Assembly: GCA_032871835.1 (NCBI GenBank)
Contig: CM065301.1
Location: 21,841,291-21,905,290 of the forward strand
Origin: Dipteronia dyeriana
Lineage: Eukaryota > Streptophyta > Magnoliopsida > Sapindales > Sapindaceae
Length of the DNA: 64,000 nt
Reading direction: 5' to 3'
The first letter of the stretch is position 1, and each line of letters starts with the position of its first letter. Made by a program: the position numbers and the translations under genes. The notes under the pieces are model-generated. The model saw nothing but the letters and a program-made list of their open reading frames with translations. It made no database searches and was not told where the DNA came from. Below, piece after piece: positions 1 to 11,079 of this stretch.

Positions 1-159
1 TATTTCATTTTTATTCTACTTTATTGAATTAATTATCTCTATTTTTTTTATACAATTATGGCAACATTTCTTTTTGTACAGAAATATAAACCCATTTTTT
101 TTTGTTAAATTTCGTTAAAGACTAGGACAAAGTTAGGAAGTTAGTACAATTTTATTTAA

Positions 160-352
160 TATCACTATAGCGCGTTTTCTAAAAGTAGAAGCCAAAATCT
201 AAAAGTATGTATTTGTAACTTCTCAAAATCTCAGTTGGGAAAAACTAAAAGTGACCAAAAGCACTTCCCCACGATTTTACCAAACACCATGTCTTAGGTC
301 CAGAATCACTTTTGACCCCAAAAACAGCTGGGGAAGCAATGCCAAACTGGGC
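160..352. mobile_element. hAT-like MITE, one terminal part
   Basis: The segment ends in a 'gccaaactgggcct' block whose reverse complement reads like the usual outer end of plant hAT-type MITEs, followed inward by 'ccccagctgtttttgggg'. Only one end is convincing; the other is diverged or lost. No coding capacity. The assignment rests on pattern recognition alone. Confidence 0.4.
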
Positions 353-669
353 CTGAGTTTTGATTATCTACTGATTTTTTTTCTTGGTTTCAAGTTCAAC
401 ATTTTTTAATTGTTTTTTCTGTAATATTTCAGGGACTTTAGCTAAATAACCCCTACTTGAGTGGAAATTGCACAATTGCCATTTCCATGAAAAAGTTGCA
501 AAAATGTCACCAACTTCCTAAAATACCCTCACTTGAATAGGAAGATTTGATGGTTGTGAATTGAGTAAGGTTATTTTGGGTAGTTTGAGCCATTTTTCAG
601 CTTTTCCAAGGAAATTGTAATTGTGCAACAAATAAGGGTATTTTTGTAGCTTTTCGATGGAAAGAGTAA
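353..669. other. AT-rich non-coding DNA with a weak inverted repeat
   Basis: No gene is seen. Two stretches are roughly inverted copies of each other: one with 'ggaaattgcacaattgcc' near 465-485 and one with 'ttgtaattgtgcaac' near 613-628. This suggests an old small fold-back element into which M1 later inserted. Similar sequence ('gtaattgtgcaac') resumes just after M1 at 1494. Confidence 0.3.
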
Positions 670-1488
670 GGGTTCAAAAATTAAATGATAATTTTTTGAG
701 ATGGTATTTTCAACACTGTTATTGTTTAATAACTTTTGTTTAAAATGCACCTATTATGGTAAACGGATAAAAATAGCCCCAATAGTTGTTCCATATCATA
801 TTTCTTTCATTCATTTTACAGTGACAGAGTTGTGAAGTAAAAAGAGAAAGTCTCCGTTGAAACTCAGGCAATCACTCGATTGGCGACGGAGTGACGCTAC
901 GCAGACGCATTCGGGACCTTTAGTGGAGCCTAATGTAAGAGTTTCGAAGCCTTTAGTAAAAGTCTCGGAACCTATATTAAAAAGCTCGGAGCCATTACAA
1001 AAAAGCTCATAGCCTTTAAAAAAAAGCTCGGAGACTTTATACAAAGTCTCGGATAATTTACACAAAGGCTTGGAAGCTATAAATAAAGTCTCGGATAGAG
1101 CTTACAAAGGCTCGGAGAAATTCAAAGATTCAAACTTCACAATACCGGGTTCATGTTCACACAAAGACTCGGACAACAAATCATAAGTAATGGATAAATT
1201 GTTACAAGACTTAGAATACCTTGTTGTACTGAAATACGTCAACTTTCAGATAAATTGTAGATCGATTTCCAGACAAGTTTATTGGAGGGAGAGAGAGAGA
1301 GAGGAGTTACTGCTTAATAATCAAAGTGCGGAAATGGAAGTGCAAAGGAAGTGCAAAGAAATTAAAAATTGATTATTTAAGGACAATCTGGATAGTTCAC
1401 TATATTAGGTGTTTTTTAAACTTAACTTATTAAAACAATGATATCAAAGCAACATACACAAAAAAATGATATTTCTCACGATTTCCAC
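670..1488. mobile_element. M1, miniature non-autonomous Mutator-like element
   Basis: The left end (gggttcaaaaatt...) matches the peptidase-side end of the larger MULEs, and the right end (...gatttccac) matches their transposase-side end. Nine-bp flanks 661-669 (aaagagtaa) and 1489-1497 (gaagagtaa) agree at 8 of 9 positions, as expected for a Mutator target-site duplication. The interior keeps only terminal-repeat sequence, a leader-like segment and a TCGG repeat array, with no transposase or peptidase. The left 250 bp closely resembles that of M3, so M1 and M3 form one non-autonomous subfamily that would depend on a transposase supplied elsewhere. Confidence 0.8.
905..1180. repeat. Subterminal TCGG/TCGA repeat array of M1
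   Basis: About a dozen imperfect units of roughly 20 bp read 'aaaaagctcgga' or 'agtctcgga' on the plus strand. Same repeat class as the arrays in M2-M5, but the CTCGGA variant predominates. Open frames across it are translations of the repeat, not genes. Confidence 0.8.
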
Positions 1489-2593
1489 GAAGAGTAATTG
1501 TGCAACTTTACACCTTAAGGTAATTATATACATGATCATGATAAGCTGGGGAAACCCATATTTTTTTTTTTCAAGATAGACTGTTATGAAAAAAAAATGG
1601 TAATATGTCATACTATTAAAAAATTAATTTTTTTTTTCATTTTAATGGTGAATTTTGACTATATAAGAGAAATGTCATTAATAAAATAAAATATAAGTAT
1701 AGTTGAAATTGATAAATTAATAATAAATTTTTTAAATTATAAATCTATTATTTACTTCAAAATTTAAAATTGGCTGACAACTTGGGGACATGATTTTTTT
1801 TTTAGAGTAACTGAGTTTGAACCAAATGCGAAAACACTTATTTACACAAAACAGAAAAAAAAAATCCTAACTCACTAGTTCTACCTAATAGAATTTTATT
1901 TTTTTTATGGGTCAAATATATATTTTGGACGGGGAAAGTGTTAATATATATAATATATAATTTTTTTTCTATGCTTGGCTGGGGTAAGCAACTAAGCATT
2001 GCCTGTTTCCGCAATTTGTAAGTTAGTGCAATTTATCTATTAAGAAACGAAAACAACATATTTGAAATTTCTCTTATCTGTTCTTTTTCAAAAAAAAAAA
2101 AAGGAAAAAAAAAAATTCTCTTACTGTCAAAAATAGACGTTTATTCCTAATTTGAAATCGAATTTCAACACGATTTTTTTAAAGGGTAAAACACTACTTT
2201 TTTATGAATCGACACATTCTAAATGACTTTACTAAATTAATTAGTTTGGTCGAGATTATTTTAGTATTTTATCCCATATCAGTGGAATATCCCACTTTCC
2301 AGATCCCTTTTTTTTTTGTTTTTGTCTTTTTAAATTCTTTTATGAATTAACGTGCATATGTCAGAGTTTAAAGATTAATACATGTAGGACTAAAATACCT
2401 TTGGATTTGTTATCATCGGAATGACTTACCTGATATAGTTTTAAAAAATAATTTTATAATGATTTTTATGATAAAAACATTTAAAATATAACAATTCATA
2501 CAAAAAAATAGAAACTTTAGCAATATTATCCCTTTTTTTATATAATTTATTAAGTATCTGTACTTTTGATTGCAAATATATCGTGTGTGTATA
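1489..2593. other. AT-rich intergenic DNA, no gene seen
   Basis: Long A and T runs and low-complexity sequence. I see no conserved coding frame, RNA gene or paired terminal repeats. The short open frame at 2441-2626 runs into the neighbouring hAT element and has no recognisable content. Confidence 0.5.
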
Positions 2594-3327
2594 TAGAGTC
2601 GGTAAAATTGATCCGTAACCCGCCAATTCGATACGAATTCGAGATCAATAAACGGGTTGGGTTGACTTTTTAACAGGTTGGGGTCATAATCGAGTCGACC
2701 TGTGTAACCCGATTATTATATGGATCGTACCGGGTTTGGTTAAACGGGTTCGCGGGTGACCCGTTTAACCTGTTTAGTCATATAGATATATTTATAATTA
2801 TCATTATTACAAGGGTTACAAATAAATTTTTATATACTATATAATCATTCTTTTGGTAACCATTCCTTAGGTTTCACCGTTTCAGGAATAATCACTAATT
2901 TTATTTGGACTATAGATGGCTGTTTTTGCCTTTCGGGATGACTGTATTTAATAATAAATTTGTTGCATTATTTGATGGTATTAGATTGAATTTGATTGGA
3001 TTTGATTATTAAAAACTATTACTCTATTAGGTTGGATGTATTTTGTGGTAGGTTGGAATATGATTTTTCTAAAAAAATGTTATGTAAATGGGTTCGGGTT
3101 AAACGGGTCAAACCCGACCCATTATGACCCGATCATATTATTAAACATGTTACGGGTCAACCCGAATAACCCGTTTAGTTAAACAGGTCGTGTCGGGTTT
3201 CAAAAGATTAACCTGTTTAATTAAACGGGTCGTGTCGGGTTAAGGTCGTGTCGGGTTAAGGTTAATACTATTCAGGTCGTATCGGGTTGAGGTCAACCCG
3301 ACCCATGAACCCGAATTGCCAGCCCTG
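2594..3327 (+). mobile_element. hAT-type MITE, copy 1
   Basis: Both arms are rich in 'aacgggtc' and 'acccgttt' motifs and the ends are short inverted repeats, left tagagtcgg and right ccagccctg. Flanks 2586-2593 (tgtgtata) and 3328-3335 (tgtgtgta) agree at 7 of 8 positions, the 8-bp duplication size of hAT elements. A clear homologue lies in inverse orientation at 56902-57570, sharing the central AT-rich region and both arms. There is no transposase, so it is non-autonomous. Confidence 0.8.
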
Positions 3328-3344
3328 TGTGTGTGTATATATAT

Positions 3345-3830
3345 ATGAGTCTCTCATAAGAGATATTTTATTTTAATTTCAGTAAAGATCATCTGATTTG
3401 ATTTTTTTTATTTTTGGATGATAAGTTTATTAATATCTATCTATGAATAAAAATTTAAAAAATTTCAAGCACTGTAACTATTTTTATTCCTTATATTTCA
3501 TCCATTTTTCTAATGCATTCATATTTAAAAAAATCATGATAAATAGTTATATTACTTTAAAAAAAATAAATTATAGGTAGATTTCATTAAAGTTATCATA
3601 AAAAAAAATATAAATCAATGTGATTTCATGGTGGTCCTTATAGTCTCTTATAAAAGATTTTTTATTTTTATTTTGATAAGAATTTTAATGAAATCACATC
3701 AACTTTTACGATTTTTTGTATAGATGATAGAATCATCTAAATTTATTTATAAATAAAATTTAAGAATTTTTAAAGTACTATAACTAATTTTTCCAATTTT
3801 CTTAAACATCATCAAACTAAAATATAGGAA
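3345..3830. repeat. Imperfect direct repeat, AT-rich
   Basis: Two segments, about 3345-3530 and 3640-3815, share the order 'agtctctcataagaga...', 'gatgat..', 'aataaaatttaa', 'actataacta'. Divergence is high and no terminal structure is clear. It could be an old duplicated MITE. Confidence 0.3.
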
Positions 3831-4894
3831 AATTAAAGAAAACATTTCAATTTTTATTTATATATTTATTTCAATTATTTTGATAACTCGTAAAAATCGA
3901 TATGATTTTATCGAAATTTAAAAAAAAAATCCATTATATTTAGGGAGACTGGGAGAGACAGAGAGGATGGGTCCCATGAAAGCCATAATATTAAAGGCAT
4001 TACACGTTAAGGAAAGGTACATAAATTGATGGTTGGGCACTATTGGCAGTTGCGGCACTTGCCTTCAACATAAACAATCAATTAAAACTTAGCGTTGACT
4101 TCAAAATCAAACATCACCATTCAAATTTCCATCGACATCTTTTATTGTACTCTAAGATACAATCAAACCCACAATTTTATTATATTAAAAATCTTAAAGA
4201 GTTAGGAGGGCCATATACAACTTGACCCACGACATTTTTTTTTTTTTTAATATAGTTAAAAATCGATAAGATGGATATTATACTATTATATAGGATTCGA
4301 TTTGAACTCATGATTTTATTACTGTATTGAATGGCCATATTCAGAAATTTATATCTCAATCTGTTAATAGAATATTTATTGCGAAGTGGGTGGACCCTAT
4401 TCGTCAAACTCTTCGTTAGGCTTCTCACCTAACTATTCAATTTATGAGGGAAAGAACGAAAAGCTCAAGCTTCTCATCATTTGCAAGTTGCAACTGCTTC
4501 AATTTATATAATATATTAACATACCAACCATAGTCACTGCAAAAGTGTCACTACTGCCAAAATTAAATGCCCGTCTAACATCTAGGCATCGTTTAAGGTC
4601 TGGTCCCAATTCTTTAATTTATTGCGGACCCTTGTAAATCTACTTTTCTCACGCCATATTATATTAGATTATATTGGATTATATATATATATATATAACT
4701 AAAAACGCCAAAAAATAAAACAAATGTATATATAGAAATATAAATCCCTATCAGAAAATGATGATTTTCTTAAGAAGTAGACAAGTTGTCATGACTTATG
4801 AGAGACATCATCTTTGATGATAGATTGGCTTTACCCTTTTTTTTCTTTGTTGGCAACCTTGACTTTACTGGATATAGGATTTACCGTATGATTA
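3831..4894. other. Intergenic DNA, no gene seen
   Basis: AT-rich sequence with a short (TA)n run near 4679-4697. The two 60-82-residue open frames here (4043-4225 plus, 4180-4428 minus) overlap each other and lack recognisable motifs. I assign nothing. Confidence 0.4.
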
Positions 4895-5545
4895 TAACAA
4901 GTTAACTATTATGACAAAATACGTACAAACTTTTTTCGATGTTTAAAAATTGTTATATAAATATCTTATGTTGTTAGATGAACACATTAGTTAATAGTTA
5001 AAAATGTAAAAAATTATTTTTTTTTATTATTTTAAATAAACTTATAAAAAAAAATAAAAGATAAAAATTATTAAAAAAAAATATTTTAGATAACATGAAT
5101 GTATTTTAAATCTGAAATCTGAAAAAAAAAATCATCTTTAGAAATAAAATAAATAGTTTTTTCAATTTAATAAAAAATATATTTTAAATTTTAAATTTAC
5201 TAAAATCAAGGAGGAATTGCACAATTTTATTTTTATTTTTATTTTTGAAGATGATTTTTTTCTTTAGCTTTCAGATTTAAACTATATTCATATTTTCTAA
5301 AAGATTTTCTAATTTTTTTATCTTGTTTTATATTTTTTATGTTATTTAAAATAAAATACATACGATATTTTAGACTTTTTACACGTTTTGACCATTGACT
5401 AATGGATCCATCAAACGGTAGGTGATGTTTGTACAATAATTTTTAAATGTTGAGGGAAGTTTGTACGAATATGGTCAAAACTGCCATAGTCATGCAATTT
5501 TATCAAACCTCAGGGAATGTTTGTTCAATTTCCCCAACTATTTTT
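4895..5545. mobile_element. Fold-back MITE, nearly palindromic
   Basis: The left half (from 'taactattatgac', 'cgtacaaactt', 'gtttaaaaattgt') is matched in inverse order by the right half ('acaataatttttaaa', 'aagtttgtacg', 'gtcaaaactgccatag'). The inner portions also pair ('aatcatctttag' with 'gaagatgatttt'). The centre is near 5170. No coding capacity; superfamily not determined. Confidence 0.65.
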
Positions 5546-6037
5546 TTTATATATAAGGTTGTTGGGGGTACTAACCTAACATTATATTAAAGAAAAAAGA
5601 AATAGAACAAAACAGAACAGAAAACTAAAGAATAAAACAGATGAACAAAACCTAAAAGAAGGTCTATTACAAAAATCATTGAAAATAAAATGATTCCCCA
5701 ACTATTATTAAATGTAAGACTTAATGGTACGAATGCCCCTTGAATTATTCATGAACTGCTAATATGTTTCCTGAATTCTTAAAATGATCAATAAACCCTC
5801 TAAACTATCATTTTCTACCCAAAGGCTAATGACGTTCATTTTTCTGTCATGAAAAATTACAATAAGTTCCCCTGATTATATAGAAAATTGCATAAAACCG
5901 GAAATAATATAATAACATGACTTGAATACCTATCTAACCAATTTTTTTTAAAAATGAAATAATGGTTAAATAATAATAAAATTCTGAATTTAATTTTCAG
6001 GATAAAGAAATTATCTTTTTTATTTAAATATCCCTAA

Positions 6038-6041
6038 ATAT

Positions 6042-6080
<39 letters not shown>

Positions 6081-6220
6081 CAAATAAAATAAAAATAATA
6101 GTAATAACAATAATAAAATAGTAATAATAATAATAATAACAATAACAACAACAACAATAAAACTATTATTAATAATAGTAATAGTAATATTAATAATAAT
6201 AAATAATAATAATAATAATA

Positions 6221-6255
<35 letters not shown>
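6038..6255. repeat. (AAT)n microsatellite with interruptions
   Basis: The tract is almost entirely TAA/AAT units with GTA and AAC interruptions. It forms the inner edge of the left arm of the fold-back element; its mirror tract is at 7238-7347. The minus-strand frame across it encodes Ile/Leu/Tyr homopolymer only. Confidence 0.95.
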
Positions 6256-6525
6256 TTTGAAAGTCATGGTTATTAATGGATGGTGGAGATCCAATCTGAA
6301 AATTTGGAAATATAATTTTAATTTTTCTTGTATTTTTAAACAAATTTTATAACTCTTCAAATCTGAAAATTTCTATATTTGAATAAATTGGTTATTAATA
6401 TATGTCATGAACCCTGTCATGTGTGTTACGTTATAAACTGTAACCCCAAAACACACGTACCGACTAATGAGTTGGAATTTGAATAATTATGACTTAATAA
6501 CCATGACTTTCAAGTATTTTTTTTA
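6250..6525. mobile_element. Small inverted-repeat element inside the fold-back
   Basis: The segment opens with 'tttgaaagtcatggttatta' (6255-6274) and closes with the inverse 'ttaataaccatgactttcaa' (6495-6515). The interior has no coding frame. It sits at the boundary between the (AAT)n tract and a CTA/CTG-type trinucleotide tract at 6528-6560. Confidence 0.6.
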
Positions 6526-6584
6526 TTACTACTACTGCTATTGCTGCTACTGCTACTACTATTATTTTTTTTGTTAATTTTAAA

Positions 6585-7165
6585 AACTCCCTCTCACCTT
6601 TTTGGGTTAATATTCAGTCAACACAAATTTCCATATTTGTGTTGACTGAATATGACCGTTAAAAAGTATAAAATCTATATTTAAACTTCAATTATATGAA
6701 TTTACCATTATGCCCTCATACGTTTACCTAATAAAAATTAATAAAATGACAAAATGTAAGAATGTTAACTTGCAAAGTATAAGTTATTGTGGATAATTTT
6801 ATCCCAAAAAATAAAAAAATTACAAATGAATCAAAAGCAATGAAAATAAACCAAAATAAACCAAAATATTTATTTATTTTTTTATATTTTTTTATAAATC
6901 CAAGCAAATACTCATTTTCAATGCTTTTGGTTCATTTGTAATTTTGTTATTTTTAGGGATAAAATTGTCTACAAAATAAATTATCCTTCACTAGTTAACA
7001 TTCTCACATTTTGTATTTAATAATTTATTTGGTAAAAGTATAAGTGTATAACAGTCAATTCATAAAATTGAAGCTTACATAGGGATATTTTAGATTTTTT
7101 AACGGTCAAACTCAGTCAATACAAACGGAATTTTAACGATGTTAGTTCAAAGAGGATGCTTCTAA
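6585..7165. mobile_element. Inner fold-back MITE nested in the outer one
   Basis: The left arm includes 'ttcagtcaacacaaatttcc', 'gaccgttaaaaagt' and 'caaaatgtaagaatgttaac'. The right arm contains the inverse of each in mirrored order ('gttaacattctcacattttg', 'tttttaacggtcaa', 'actcagtcaatacaaa'). The arms nearly meet in the middle around 6880, so the whole segment is close to a palindrome. Confidence 0.75.
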
Positions 7166-7237
7166 AATAATTGTAAATATACATCCAATAATAGTTCAAT
7201 GGTGAGGGGAGGTTTTTAATATTAATCCTTATTTTAA

Positions 7238-7316
<79 letters not shown>

Positions 7317-7347
7317 GTTGTTGTTGTTGTTGTTATTATTATTATTG
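7238..7347. repeat. (TTA)n microsatellite with a GTT insert
   Basis: ATT/TTA units interrupted by several GTT units. It mirrors the (AAT)n tract of the opposite arm of the fold-back element. Confidence 0.95.
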
Positions 7348-7705
7348 AATATTTAGGGATATTTCAATAAAAAAGATAATTTAATTATTCAGAAAATTAA
7401 ATTCAGAATTTTACTATTATTTAACCGTTATTTCAAAATTTTAATTTAATTTTTAAAATTTGTTCAGAGGGGTATTTAGGACATATTATTATATAATTTC
7501 TGATTTTATACAATTATCTATATAATTAGGGGAACTTATTGCAATTTGTCATGACAGAAAAATGGACGACATTAGGCTTTGAGCTTCTGCTGTAAAGAAA
7601 ATGAGAGTTTAGGGGGTTTAGTGATCATTTTAAAAATATAGGAAGCATATCAGCAGTTCACGGATACTTCATGGAGCATCTATATCATTAAGTGTAAATG
7701 TAATG

Positions 7706-8714
7706 GTGATTTGTGGATATAGATCATAGATGGACAAAGAGTCAAAAGACAGAGTTTATATATATATCATACTAAAAGCATCTCTAATGACATAAGTAAA
7801 TTTAGATACTCAAAAGTTGTTATAGATTGTTTTTAGAGATTGCTAATTTGATAAATGTGTAGTCCACAATGGTACACTTTTTCTAAATCAAAAATCTACT
7901 TTATCTAAATAAAAAATCTACTTCCGCCACATATTTTTCAATGTTCCCGCTCATTTTTATTTTATTGTTTTTGCTCTAAAAGCTATAAAATCACATAGAC
8001 AATTCGTTAAACATCTTGAATACATTGTTATTGAACAGGGTAATTTTTTTTTAAAAAAAAAAACTATAAAAGACAAGATAAGGTATATGATATGGATATT
8101 GATTAATTCGTAATGAAAAGACGAATTTTACCTAATTAAAAATTTTAGGGTCAAAACAATGATGAAATACATAGATGATCAAAGAATAAAAAAAGGCACA
8201 TATGAGAGAAAAAAAAAATTACAACCACAGTTATTTTGAGTTAAATTTATACTTGATGATTGAAAGTCAATCTTCAAATTTGATTATTAGAGAGGCAATT
8301 TGATTATTGTTAACTGCTATTGCTACATTTTAGTGACTCGATTGAACAATTTTTTTTGGATAAATAATCAAATTTTGATAAATCTCCTACTTTTGAGGAT
8401 ACCATCGGAGGTTATCTAAGTTTGACAATTCTTGTGATGCAAAGTCTTTATTAAAAAAAAAACATAGACTAAAACAACTTAAATCTATGATTTAAAATTT
8501 TCATTTATACATCTCAACTATTTATGTATTTTCAATTCAAGAGTTGTAAATATATTCAAATCTTATCTATTAGATTAACACTAATGCTTGATAAATAAAA
8601 AAATTAGTCCAAATTTTAACCCAAATGATATGGCAAATGATTTTTCTATTAACCACATCATTGCATGTTGTGTGTAGTGATGACAATCCACTTATCACAC
8701 CATTTAAGTTGAAA
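7706..8714. other. Intergenic DNA, no gene seen
   Basis: AT-rich sequence. The stretch from 7775 ('agcatctctaatgacataag') resembles the start of common plant MITEs, but I cannot find a matching inverted end. No credible coding frame. Confidence 0.35.
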
Positions 8715-9685
8715 TTTGAATTAGGTTGTGTTTGATTTTTCGACTGAAAACTGAATAGTGTTGAATTATACTGAAGACTGAATATTGACTGAAAACTGAA
8801 AACTAATAACATGTTTGATTTTTTTTTCACTGAAAGTTGAATATAAGTGATAAGTTGTTTGTTTTTTTAAGTTACAAATATATGAAAATATATACCTTTA
8901 CATCTATACCCTTTCAACTATTATTTGTTATATATTTATAATCTAATGAGTTCTTATATATGGAATTATAATAAAATAATTATACATTTATAATGAAATC
9001 TATATATTCTATCAATGTGAACATACTATATAAATATGTCACAAACATACATAATTCAATTATAAATATATATATATGTAAATTAATAAAATTAGTGTCA
9101 AATTTGGGAGTATCTCATCTAGACATATAGAAATGATATCGTGGTGTTTGCGACACATGTAAATTGCATGAAGTTTATGGTTAAGTTTGTTTACAAAACC
9201 GTTTTTTTTTAAGTGTTAATTTTCACCAATCACATACTATAAAACTAATCAAATTATGAGAAAAAAATTCCTTACCGATATATAAATAGAAGTCGAAATA
9301 AGTTTGAATACAATTAAAAAAAAACGTTGGAATCAAATGAAGATTTTAGAGTCTTGAAAAAACTAGGTTTAATGGTTGCTAAAATTATTTAAAAAATGAG
9401 AAGAAAAAGAAAATATTAATATGGTTAAGGGTGTGAGAGAAGATAAAATAGGAAATTAAATAAGATTTGTGAGGATAAATTTAAAGTTATAAATTAATAT
9501 ATATTCAGTTAATTTGCTGTTAAGTGAAAAGTGTAAAAAAATCATTTTTCATAACCAGTGATTTTAAGAGCTTATTCGATGATTTTATCCTTTAAAAATT
9601 CAAACAAAACAACTTAATCACACGTGTTAAGTATCATTAAGTGTTAAGTAAAAAAATCAAACAGACATTTAGTTATTTAAATTGT
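8715..9685. mobile_element. hAT-like MITE ('tgtttgattttt' type)
   Basis: The left end reads 'ggttgtgtttgattttt', followed by 'actgaaaactgaata' repeats. The right end is the inverse kind ('aaaaaaatcaaacagacat') preceded by 'taagtgttaagta'. This end style is common in plant hAT MITEs. The flanking duplication is not clear. Confidence 0.6.
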
Positions 9686-9770
9686 ATAGTTTTACTTTTA
9701 AATTAATAGCATATGCGTTATTGATAAGATGCTGACTTAGAACTTTAAATCATAAATTTAAGTTATATTA

Positions 9771-9774
<4 letters not shown>

Positions 9775-9821
<47 letters not shown>
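9775..9821. repeat. (TA)n microsatellite
   Basis: An uninterrupted TA dinucleotide tract of about 46 bp in non-coding DNA. Confidence 0.98.
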
Positions 9822-9825
<4 letters not shown>

Positions 9826-10189
9826 TTAATACAAACGTAAATATTTGGTAATAAAAAACCTAAAATGTAGTGGTGTTCATATGTTTCCAAATCCCAACTA
9901 ACTTTCAAATCTTTTAATTATACTGTTTCAGTACAAAAGTTTTCTTTGAAACGAAATTGTCTGATTTATCGCTTTAGAACTTGTAACTTCTTGCCATGAG
10001 TCTAATAATAGATGTTCTATGATCATGAGAGATGACAAAAAAACAAAGAATCCAATAGATACAATTAACAAATACCGCACAAACAAAAAACTTAAATGGT
10101 AAAATATACATTTAAAAAAAAAATCATATTTCTTTTAATTATATATATTAATCATTATATATATTAATCATAAGGAGAGAAACTTGAGT

Positions 10190-10350
10190 ACAGAGATGGA
10201 ACTAACAAATTAAATTTCGGTTGGGGTCAATATATGAAAATATATTATGAAGGGGTCAAAGTAAAAGTTTTACAAATTTAAATAATTAATAGGATTGTTT
10301 TATTTTTGTTGTTTGTAGGGACCACCGTCTCCCTAGATCCCCCACCGTTT
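10190..10350. repeat. Short dispersed repeat ('ggggtcaa' type)
   Basis: It contains 'cagagatggaac', 'ttggggtcaatatatgaaaa', 'ggggtcaaagt' and a closing 'gggaccaccgtctcccta'. This resembles small non-autonomous repeats common in dicot genomes. No coding content; family not determined. Confidence 0.3.
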
Positions 10351-10965
10351 GGTTAAGAGCTGTTATTGTTTTTTAAAAGTTAAAATCAAATTATTCTATA
10401 ATTTTGATATAAAATGATGTTTGGTAAAACTTTCAAAAGTGATATCTGTCAAGTTTTAACAGTGATTTTGAGAAGTATGTGATGAGTTACTTTTTTAAAG
10501 TGATTATGGAATAATCTATTTCAGCATTTAATGTATTTTTTAAAATATCATTAATATCCTTATGAAATCAATTTTAAACCATTTATATACCTTATTTCAT
10601 CTTAAAATTAAATATTCTATTTAAATATTGATTTGAATCTTTTAAAGATATTTTTGTTTTTCTTATGGAATTTTTTTCCAATTTAAATTTTCTCCTTACA
10701 TATTGATTTAATATATGTAATTAATGAAAAAATTAAATAAGGTTCTAAATGATGTATATTTTAATTATTGTAACTAATCCCAACACTTTTACGATAAAAT
10801 TGACAAACATATATATACTGCTTTTGAGCTATACAGTAGTTTTAAAAATACAATTAACCAAACATCTGCTGATTAACTTCACAGCTGATTATTCCTCCAA
10901 CACAACTAACAGTGATTATTATAAAAGTTACAGCAATATCAAACTAATCCTAAGAGAAAGTACAA
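10340..10965. mobile_element. hAT-like MITE
   Basis: The left end reads 'accgtttggttaagagctg' with 'gtgatttt' motifs. The right end carries inverse counterparts ('caaacatctgctgatt', 'aacagtgattattataaa', 'tcaaactaatcc'). The interior is AT-rich and non-coding; the plus-strand frame at 10749-11027 overlaps its right end and is not a gene. Confidence 0.5.
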
Positions 10966-11079
10966 CCTATGGGTCATTTGGGGACCTCAAAATGGTAAAT
11001 GCACTAGAGATTAGGTGGCAGATGTGACAACAAACCATATCTATCGTTTCGATTTATTCAAGCAATTAAGTTTATGAAC

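Larger units (their letters stand above)
5690..7705. mobile_element. Long-arm fold-back element (outer of three nested)
   Basis: The arm at about 5690-6255 is the imperfect inverse of about 7230-7705. Both arms contain a 'gtcatgacagaaaaatggacg'-like block, a 'gaacttattgcaat'-like block, 'atatccctaaatattt' and a trinucleotide tract, (AAT)n on the left and (TTA)n on the right. Arms of roughly 470-560 bp enclose two further inverted-repeat elements. No gene is present. Confidence 0.7.

Noticed and set aside
6080..6343. 87-residue frame on the minus strand
   Set aside because: It is the (AAT)n tract read as Ile/Leu/Tyr.
7775..7960. Possible MITE starting 'agcatctctaatgac'
   Set aside because: No inverted partner or flanking duplication found.
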